Source: Zygnema cylindricum (Eukaryota; Streptophyta; Zygnematophyceae; Zygnematales; Zygnemataceae). Taken from it: DNA of 64,000 nt. The notes below the pieces were generated by a model that was not told the origin of the DNA, did not search any database, and saw nothing but the letters and a program-made list of their open reading frames with translations. How positions within the stretch are numbered: position 1 is the first letter of the stretch; the number at the start of each line of letters is the position of its first letter. The DNA is taken from assembly GCA_037447655.1 (NCBI GenBank), contig JBBHKE010000802.1:60453-124452 (forward strand). Direction: 5' to 3'. The translations under genes and the position numbers were made by a program. Shown in pieces: positions 1-8,800 of the stretch.

Positions 1-637
1 CCAGCTGTAAATCAGCAGTAAAAGAGCCAATTTATCTCACAACACAACTCACTTAAAGCTCATACTTAACACAACCTACTCACAGATTTTCACACACAAA
101 CTGTGATCAGTCCCAAAGTGACACTTACACAAAGACAACTGCGAAAGCCAATTTCCTTTTAGTGAACTTGTACAATTTGTGTTTGAAATCATTTGAGTCG
201 CAATTTAGACAATTAAGTCTTTCTAACTACCTAACTACCAAACAGATCACTGTCTTGTACACTATGTTACCGTCCGGTTACATTACCTGGTACATTTAAT
301 CCTAAGTACTTTTCTCAGATACGCCCAACCCTGATTTGTCCCTAAACTATGCAACTTAACTAGTACAACGGAAAGTACCTGGTGAAAACATACCACCGAC
401 CACTGTAACTTCCGTGACTTCTGAAGTGATCCTGCGCACGCCAATATAATGTTTGTTCGTCGACCTGTGAATCTTCATGTTGTGTGTTCGTCAAATTCGC
501 GTTATTTTGTGACTGTAAGATGTAACCCAACGTTTCAGATCAAACACCTTTAGTGTTCCTCTTTCTCCAATTGAAGCATGGAATATTGTCTTTTCGGAAA
601 TAATTGTTGCGATATCACCTCGTCACTGGGTCATCGC
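1..637. other. AT-rich non-coding stretch
   Basis: I see no convincing exon, RNA gene or repeat array here. Frames on both strands are short and carry no recognisable motif. It runs up to the first TA-flanked MITE. Confidence 0.5.
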
Positions 638-640
638 TAA

Positions 641-855
641 CACCATGTATCGTTATTAGTGTTAATGTTTTTTTTCGTCTCTTTAAGCATCTTTTCTCTA
701 CACAGATGTCGGTTTTTACATTTAACGGTTGCGATTGAAAGGTAAGATTCTCAGTTACCGATTGGCGATGTCAAATTGAAAATTGGACATGCATGTTTGG
801 AAAAACGATGTTTTAACTGGCAAAAAAACATTACCACTAATAGCGATTCACGGTG
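641..855. mobile_element. TA-flanked MITE, short (about 215 bp) subfamily, copy M1
   Basis: The left end resembles CACCATGTATCGTTATTAG and the right end reads CTAATAGCGATTCACGGTG, a terminal inverted repeat followed by TA. The interior has the family signature: a TCTACACAGATGTCGG-type arm and, near the other end, a matching arm with GACATGCATG. The whole element is therefore an imperfect foldback. It matches copies at 23051-23275 and 40111-40327. TA target duplication and lack of coding capacity suggest a Tc1/mariner or Stowaway-like MITE (inference). Confidence 0.7.
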
Positions 856-894
856 TACTTCAGCAACGAGATCAACTCATCACTCTCTCTTACT

Positions 895-1325
895 GATGGC
901 TCACTAAGAGTCCACAGTTTTCTAAAAACAATTCTTCCCACTCCTTTCCACCTCTCACTCTCTCTTTCCCTCCCTCCTCTCTCTCCCTTTCCTCTCCCTT
1001 TCCGCCCTTTTTATATCTCATCGTATATCCCTCGCTCCCTTTCCCTCTCTTTTCTTGCAATCCATATGTGCCTCTCTCCATGACCTATCCATTGTCCCCT
1101 TCCCTCTCCCTTCCACTCTTTTTCTCCACTCTCTCCCTTTTTCTCTCCCGTTTTTTCTCCCTCCTTGCAATTATCTTGATTTCTTCCATCCCTCTTTGTG
1201 ATTATCTTGATATCTACCATCCTTTTTTGTGATATCTTGATTTCTACCTTACAGAGGGTGCCAACCTTTCCTTCCTCTCCCTCCCCCTCTCTCTCTCCTG
1301 TCCTTCTCTCCTCCCCTGTTTTGAA
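895..1325. repeat. CT-rich (polypyrimidine) tract
   Basis: A long CT-biased tract with CTCTCCC and TTTCC runs, broken by a short AT-richer stretch near 1165-1250 with a repeated TGATATCTTGAT-like motif. Open frames through it are artefacts of composition. I see no exon immediately after it that I can identify. Confidence 0.7.
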
Positions 1326-2590
1326 AACCTCACAAGTCCGTGTAATCCGTACATTTTGACGTTTTTCCCTCCCAATCCCAAATGCCTCGACATTTTTTTG
1401 GGCAATTATCCGGTTTCCTTTAGCGGTTACCCTTTTTGCTTTTATGTACTTAAATGGTTTACCAACGTTGATTTTGATAAAGTTCTCATAATCATTATTA
1501 TAAATGAAGAGAGAAGCCCAGGTCTTATTATATAACAATTACTACGATAAATCATGTACAGCTGCATCGAAACCAATAAATTGGCCGCAATAGACAATAA
1601 AACAACAATTTAATTTAAAAAGTTTAGCAAGAAAAACTTTGTAATTGTAAGTGTAGATTTTCAAAGTTTTACAAAGCAAACAATTCTTCTCCTTTAATTT
1701 TTTTGTTAATTATCCACAAGAGGCATCCCTGGGTTATTTAAAAGAAAAGTAATACCAGTATGAAGTTCTTCATACAAGAATTCGGTACCATGATGTTCAA
1801 TCCTAAACAAAGTAGCCATCAAAAGTCATTGAAGCTAAAAAAACAAACACACGACCACAACTTTTCCAACAAAAAATAATGTTTGCTGATTTTCCAAGCC
1901 ATTTTCAGCATTTAGCACCCTCTAAATCTTTGGTAGGTCTCTCTCTTGCTCTCTCACCCCCCTCACATTGTCTACCTTCCATTACCTTTTCCCCTCGTTG
2001 TTCAGCTATGAGTTTGTTAAGGGATAAATGTTCTTCTTAACTCATCTTAAGTCACTGAATATCTTTAAAAACTGAATAGTTTTCATTCTTCTTAGACCAT
2101 CATTAAGAGATGGCACCAAACTGTTTCCACTTAAGACGATGACCGACTTGAACACCGAACACAAAGTACTAAAAGTATAGCATTCCTACTTAGTTACTTG
2201 ACCGTCTCTTTCCTAAGAAGTAGCATCACCTCAGCAACCTCCAAGGTAAATAACAAATCACATGTTCTGAAAGAACTCCAAAGGGGATCTCCAATGGGGT
2301 CAAGCCTCCACACACCCCCCCTCCTCCCCCTACATCCCGCCCTTTTTCCTCCACCTCTTCCCCCACTGTTTCTAGATAATCCGACTGACACTAGTGACAT
2401 CAATTTTTTAGGTGGTGGTACAACTCTTTCGGAATTTTCTCCGGATCAAGAAAAATAGAATGGTAAAAGAGTAATCTTGTAGTATTCTCCATGCTCCTTA
2501 ACATGATCTAACTTTGGAAGCACAGATAGTGGGATTCGGTTTTTTCCAAAGAGATCGCGAGTAACAGGGTGTGCACACATGAATGTTTAA
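1326..2590. other. Non-coding stretch, no gene recognised
   Basis: AT-rich sequence with small C-rich patches (about 1955-2000 and 2310-2370). Frames through the C-rich patch look proline/leucine-rich only because of composition. No domain motif or phase-consistent splice pair was found. Confidence 0.4.
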
Positions 2591-2595
2591 CCCTT

Positions 2596-2835
2596 CAACG
2601 TGTCCATCTATACCATTATAAATACCGATACTAAGACATCAATATAGATACCAATATAAAGATACTAATATGAATGTACCATACGAACTTACCTATATAA
2701 AGATACCAATACACTTTACCTATATTAGCGATACCGGTGAAATAATACCAATATAAATTTGCCAACACAACTATACCAATGTAAATATATCAATACCAAT
2801 ACATCAATGTAAAATACCGATGTAAAGATCTATTT
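2596..2835. repeat. Imperfect AT-rich tandem repeat
   Basis: A loosely repeated motif of the type ATACCAATATAAAGATAC recurs about ten times at uneven spacing (units roughly 12-24 bp). It looks like a degenerate minisatellite. No coding potential is seen. Confidence 0.55.
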
Positions 2836-4120
2836 TATAGACGAAAATACTTTCAGCAAGAACTTTTGAACGGGATACAAATTCAAGAATTTTTACTTTT
2901 TGATCGAAGTGGTTTAAGATATCGTTCCGTACACAGAATTTCTTTCAGCATTCTAAAAGTTACTGTCATTGTAAAACATTTCGCTAGAGATTTACAAGTT
3001 TTTTGTCTTGGTCAAAGGATATAACTTCCCTATACACCGGTGGTAATTGGCTCCTAGGTTCTTCGATTTGAGACAAACCTGCGTCACAATTTTTTTTTGG
3101 AATTCTTAAAAATAATAGAAGACCGTAGAATCCCTTACAAATCCCTAAAAATAACCCCAAAAAACTCACGGTTTTGACCAAAAAGGTGACAGTATTTTTA
3201 GGGTTTCTTTAAGCATTTTGTCAAAAATATATTTGAGGGTTATTGTGGGTTTTGGTCGCAGTAGATTTTCTTAGGGTTTTTTTTTCGAGTTTTCTTTAGG
3301 GTTTTGTTGAGGGCTTTTCTTAAGGGCTTCTTTTAAGGGTTTTGGTTTTCAGTTCTTTTTTGGGAGTTCACCACGTTTTTAACCAAAAGTTGACTAGAAT
3401 TTAAACGAAAGTTGATGACATTTCAACAGAAAAGTTTTTTTTTGTTAACTTTTTAACCGAAAAATAACCATATTTTTATAAAAATTCGACAAGAATATGA
3501 CCTACTTTTTAACGTGATGTCATAAAAAGTCACCATATGCAAATGAAAAATGAACCTCAATTCAACTAAAAAATAGCATCATTTTAAAGATTATTTAACC
3601 AACATGTACCCAATAGAGCCTTAAGTTAAATTGACTATATCTTATATGAAAAACTTATGAAAAAGATTTGAAAAACATTAAAAAAAACACAACCATAAGT
3701 AGCATGTAGAAAAAATCAACAAAGAAATGAAAAAAAGTACGTTGTAGCGTTTAGCTAGTAGCTAAACGAAAATAGAAATAGAATTACATAACTTAACCAC
3801 ATTTTGAAAGAGATTTTAACCATTCAAAAAAGATCCAAAGTTAACACAAATTTGAACCAAAACAGAAATAAACATCAGCAAAATTAAGACCGAACCAAGA
3901 AAAAGAAGAAATAAACACCAAATAGTAACCAAAAGTTAACCAAGTGTATAAAAAAAAAATTTATATATATATATATAAATTAACAAAAAACTCGCCAGAA
4001 CAACACCAAATCTTAACCAAAATTTAATCAAATTCTGACCATCAAACAGTGGATATGAAAAATAAATGAATTATAAATAAACAGGTAAGTAAAAAAAAAA
4101 TGGGGGGGAGAGAGAGGATG
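2836..4120. other. AT-rich non-coding stretch with degenerate repeats
   Basis: From 3190 to 3370 there are several AGGGTTTT-like motifs, and from 3365 to 4030 many copies of AACCAAAA-like words. A short (TA)n run lies near 3962-3977. I see no gene on the + strand; the 3' part of the next minus-strand exon lies just beyond 4120. Confidence 0.45.
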
Positions 4121-4277
4121 GCAAAACGCCTCACACTGGTAATAACTTCGTTGAGCAAATGAGCAGCACTTGGGTGGAAGGCTCTCGTTAAACAGGCAAT
4201 TGCCACCCAAACGATTACACGAGGGTTGTCCGTTGACTATGTAAATCGGCCCGGTGAAGTAGTTATTTGAAATGTCA
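4121..4277 (-). pseudogene. Orphan exon of a plant leucine-rich-repeat protein (C-terminal LRR plus Cys-rich end)
   Basis: On the minus strand a good acceptor (TATTTGCAG) is followed by an open segment whose first residues read DISNNYFTGPI, a typical end of a plant LRR unit. Next comes a cysteine-rich tail with the pattern C-x6-C-x9-CC-x8-(9)-C-x3-C, including QRSYYQC. A cluster of cysteines closing an LRR domain is common in plant LRR proteins and receptor-like proteins. The frame runs on into low-complexity sequence and stops at 4028. I found no other LRR exon, no kinase domain and no signal peptide nearby, so this may be an isolated gene fragment or the last exon of a gene whose other exons lie beyond the CT tract at 4335-4660. 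Identity is moderately sure; functional status is unknown. Confidence 0.4.
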
Positions 4278-4334
4278 CTGCAAATATGGACCACATTCAT
4301 AAAAAAGAAACAACTCGGTAATTTATGGTAACAT

Positions 4335-4660
4335 GCGTATTTCCGAATCCCTCTCTTTCGCTATTTGTTCAACTCTTGTTTTCAACTCCTCTTCCAAACT
4401 CCACTAGCCCCCTCTCCCAATTTCTCTTTCTCCCCTTTTCCCGCTTTTATATATCTCTCTATCGAACTCCTTTGTCACTATAATCATCTCCCACTCACTC
4501 CCTCTCCAACCCTCTCTTTCTCTCCCCCCCTCTACTCTCTCGCCCACTCTCTAATACTTCTCTTTCTCCCTCTCCCTCTCCCGCTCCCTCTCCCCCGCCC
4601 TCTCCCTCTTTCTATCCCTCTCCCTCTTTCTATCCCCCTCCCTTTCCCTCTTTTTTGGCA
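4335..4660. repeat. CT-rich tract
   Basis: CTCTCCCTCTCCC-type polypyrimidine tract. On the minus strand it is a GA tract lying upstream of the LRR-like exon. No coding capacity is seen. Confidence 0.7.
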
Positions 4661-4789
4661 GCACGTCAATCAAAGCAGATTTGCAATTTGCACCCCCTTC
4701 CCGATAAAAAAAAAAATGGATAAGCTGAGTGGTTTAGAAGGTCCTTTATAGTGGGTATGACCCCCGGTCGATGATTAGGTTTTTATATC

Positions 4790-5035
4790 TTATTGGTTGT
4801 TCGAGTATTGTCGATAATGATATTATTGAATAGTAGTTGGTTGTTTGCCTTAATAAATTTCAGTTTGACCGATAAATTCCGATAATTCGACTATCGCCGA
4901 TTGTTTGATTAACGCCGATAATTCGATATCACTGATTGTTTTGTAAATAGGCGATAACTTGTTTATCGCCAATTAGTTGTATATCGCCGATAATTCGATT
5001 CTCGTGGTTTATTTCGATAATTGGCGATAACTGAT
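4790..5035. repeat. Array of CGATAATTCGAT / ATCGCCGAT words
   Basis: The stretch is made of repeated short words such as GCCGATAATTCGA, TATCGCC and GCGATAA in both orientations. The same vocabulary (GCCGATAA, TATCGG) fills the ends of the terminal-inverted-repeat element at 56923-57801, so this may be a decayed transposon end (inference). Confidence 0.45.
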
Positions 5036-5530
5036 GTGTAGGTGGTAATACCATAATATTAACCTGCACAACCAAAAAAACTTATCGCTAAAAACTAGTA
5101 AGGTCTACATCCTCAAAAACATTTTGTCAAAACACCAAAATACCATAAAGGCCGGTCTCCACTGTTTACACAAAAATATAAATTAGTACTTTTTGCTATG
5201 GTTGAATGGTTGCTTCCTTGAATTACGCCTCTTTGTACCACAATCGTCTAGATTTTTTTAACTTTTCGGACGTAAGAATCTGACATTTGTATATATTACA
5301 CGCCGCAATTCGGTAAGTGTTATCAGACGAAGTCTGAGGAATTTGTCCTTTTTCCGACGTCATGTTTGGCTTTGTCCTTAATTTCCAATTTTTTATCGAC
5401 AATACAATGTGATGTATTTATGGGACAGATAATTTTTATTGAGGACATAAAAAAAAAACCGATTATTGATTATCGCATCTTTCCTGCTGTTATGAATCCC
5501 TACTAATGACCCTTCTGGTATTAGTACAAT
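5036..5530. other. Intergenic or intron sequence, nothing recognised
   Basis: AT-rich with no motif. The N-terminal cyclin C exons (roughly the first 80 residues of the family) should lie upstream of 5858, but I could not recognise them here or anywhere from 1 to 5857. Confidence 0.4.
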
Positions 5531-5857
5531 TAGTGTGGATATTGTGCTCCAAGAAGCAGTTTTAGCTGACTCACCTTAACTAGTGTAGATACATTGCGGT
5601 GCAAGAAGACGTCTTACGTTAGTTAGTGTGGACATATTGCGGTGCAGGAAGTCTTCTCACCTTCATTAGTATGGATATTGACGTCAAGTAGCCGTCTCAC
5701 CTTAATTATCGTGGACATATTTCGGTGCAGGAAGCAGTCTTAGCTTTCTCACCTTAACTATTGTTGATACATTGCTGTGCAGGAAGGCGTCTCACGTTAA
5801 TTAGTGTGAATATTGTTGTCAGGAAGCTGTCTCACCTTAATTAGTGCGAATATGCAG
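5531..5857 (+). repeat. Tandem array of splice-acceptor-like units before a cyclin C exon
   Basis: Six to seven imperfect units of about 45-75 bp, each containing a version of TGCAGGAAGgCGTCTCAC followed by CTTAATTAGTGTGGATATT. The last unit ends in ATGCAG and continues as the true exon (GAAGGCGTAC) at 5858. The first bases of the exon and its acceptor AG are thus repeated upstream, several copies keeping CAG before GAAG. Some copies have lost it (CAAG). The array probably arose by repeated duplication across the intron/exon border. Confidence 0.75.
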
Positions 5858-8800
5858 GAAGGCGTACAGCCAGTACGACCCGCGGCTGGTGGCCCCGTGC
5901 TGCCTGTACCTGGCAGCCAAGGCGGAGGAGTGCACGGTGCAGGCAAAAGTGCTGGTCTTCTACATGAAGAAGCTGTGTAAGGGAGAGAGGGAGAGAGAAG
6001 GGATGGTCTTCTACAGGAAGAAGCTGTGTAAGGGGGAGAGAGAGAGTAGGGATTGTCCTCCGCAGGAAGAAGCGTGTTTAAGGGGGAGAGAGAGAGTAGG
6101 GATTGTCCTCCGCAGGAAGAAGCGTGTAAAAGGGGGAGAGGGAGAGGGAGAGGCGAGAGTGCTGGTCTTCTACATGAAGAAGCTTCGTAAGGGGGAGAGG
6201 GAGAGGGAGAGGGATGGTCTTCTACAGGAAGAAGCTGTGTAAGGGAGAGAGAGAGAGAGAAGGGATGGTTTTCCGCAGGAAGAAGCTGTGGAAGGGAGAG
6301 AGGGAGAGGGAGAGGCGAAAGTGCTGGTCTTCTACATGAAGAAGCTGTGTAAGGGGGAGGGGGAGAGGGAGAGGGAGAGGGATGGAGTGAGAGAGGGAGA
6401 GAGGGAGAGGAAGGAGGAGTTGGAGAGGCTATTTTTGGTCCTGAATACAAAGGAGAGCGAGAGGGAAAGACAGAGGGAGAGGAGAGGAGAAGCAAGAAGC
6501 TATCTCCACCGGATTTAGTGTGGATAATGATTTTTCTTTTTATGGAAAGAAATAGGAAAGGAAAAACCCAAATGACTGTGGGATTTAATGTAAAATTTTC
6601 AGGGTTCAATATAATATATATATAATATAAAGAGGAGAGGCAAAGCAAGAAGTTTATGGATATAATCCGTACATTTTATTTTACGGAGAAATGAAAAAGA
6701 AAGAAAGAAAGAAAAAACATTATTTATTATTATCAAAAAAACATTTTCTATTATTATCAAAAACATTTTCTATTTTTATCAAAAAAACATTATTCATTAT
6801 TATTAAAAAAACATATTCGTTATTATTAAAAAAGCATTATTCATTATTAGAAAAAAAACATTCTTCATTATTACTAAAAAACATTATTCATTATTATTAA
6901 AAAACCATTATTTGTTGTTAGTAAAAAAACATAATTTGTTTTTATTAAAAAAATATATTATGATTTTCAAAAAAACGTTATTTATTATTAGTAAAAAAGC
7001 CATTACCTATTATTAAAAAAATTTGCTGGCTGGTTGATAATAACTGAGCCGACTATCTTTATCGATCCTGTCGAAGATCTGGTTTTGCTGGATTGATTTT
7101 GATCCTTTCTTTCGGATTACGGACGGATCTGACGGATTTGCGAGTCTTAGATTTTTTTTTCCTTTGTCCCTTTTCCTCCGCCTCCTTTCCGGTTTTGTTT
7201 ATCCACACTAATTACGATGCAAAGCATTCTTCATTTATCCCTTTCTTTTTTTTTTTAGAGTTATTGCCCCGTCCACCAGAAAAAATCCCCAAAAAAAAAA
7301 AACAAATATAAAAAGTTTATATTGCGTCGAGGAAGCAAATTATTTATAACTTTTTTTTTTTTTTTTAAATTAATGAATTTGTAAAATCACTCGAAATAAT
7401 ATTTCTTTTCCTTATTACTATTTCTTACGTAATAGTAGAGATTACTATCTAGAGACAAGAGAAACGTATTCTCCTCTCTCTCCTCCCCTCTCTCCACTCT
7501 CTCCTCCCCTCTCTCCTCTCCTCATCACTCTCTCCTCTCTCTCCTCTCGTCCTCCCCTTTTTCCTTTCTCTTCTCCTCTCTTTCCTCTTCTTTTTTCCTC
7601 CTCTTTCTTTACTCCCTCTCTCCTGTCTCCCTCTCCTCACTCCTATCTCTCCTCTCTATCCTCTTCTCTCCCTCTCCTCTCTCTCCTCCTTTCCTTTCTC
7701 ATATCTCAACTCTCTCTCCCCTCGTTTCTCTTTTCTCCTCTTCCCTCTGCTCCTCTCTTTCCTTCCCTCCTTCCTCTCCTCCTCTCTCTCATTCCTCTCC
7801 CTCTCTCTCTTTCTCCTTTTCTCCTCCTCCTTCCTCTTCCTCTTCTATTTCCCTCCTGTCCTCCCCCCTCCCTCTCCTCCTCTTCCCTCTTTCTCTATCC
7901 TCCTCTCCTCTCTCCTCCTCTTCCTCATCCTCCTCTCCTCTCTCTCTTCCCCTCTTCCCTCTCCTCTCCCTCCTCTCCCCTGCTTTCTGGTATTCTGAAT
8001 TAATGTGCAGTAAACCGTTGTTTTCTTTTTCGTTTTGTTCTCTTTTTCTCTGGGTCGTTTTTGCTTTTTTTCGTTCTCGAGCTTTAACTTTTTTTTTTTG
8101 GGCTTTCTTTTTTTCTGTTATTTTTTGATTCGTCTTCTTTTGTCGGTATTTGGTATTAAAATAGTCATTTTAATTTATATTTTTGTTTTTTTGTTGGAAA
8201 CAGATATTTGAAGGAGGCCGGACTCACTCAGGATTTGATTCAAATGTGCTGGTGAGAGGGAAGGGGAGGGAGGAAGAGGGGGGGAGAGGGGGATAGAGGG
8301 AGGGAGAGGGAGGGAGAGGGGGGAGGGTGGGAGAGAGAGGGAGATTGGGGGAGGGTGGGAGAGTGGGAGATTGGGAGAGGGGGGGAGAGAATGTTGCATG
8401 GTAAAAACAATGTACATTAAGAGTCATTTGCAACTTGAGGATTTAATGGAGTTATTGAGTAGAATGTAGAGTGTTTTTGATTGTGATGAATTCATGCTTG
8501 TTGTTTTCTAAGTTTTAACACAAACCTAGAGTCCATTGGTTACAACAAACATGAAACATAGCCTCCTCTTTGCCTTTTTTATTTCACGCGGTATAATGTT
8601 TTTCTTTTTCTCTCATAATTCAACTGTTTGTCTTCATTTTGACTCAAATGTCACGAAAAATGTCACAGGATAATTACAACCATCGTAAACAATGTTCCTA
8701 CTTGAGCAGGAAATTATTTTTTTAGAATGCTTAGATTTATTCTCCATATTTGCGACAACATGTAAGCGAATTAAACTTTCGATCAAAGTAAATCTCCTTC

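Noticed and set aside
3190-3370. Degenerate interstitial telomere-like sequence (TTTAGGG words)
   Set aside because: AGGGTTTT words are irregularly spaced and not in tandem TTTAGGG order; a few teloboxes in T-rich sequence are expected.
5797-6648. Long Pro/Ser/Leu-rich frame on the minus strand
   Set aside because: It is the antisense of the GA-rich donor array and cyclin C exon; its PSPSPPP composition follows from CT repeats and it has no domain.
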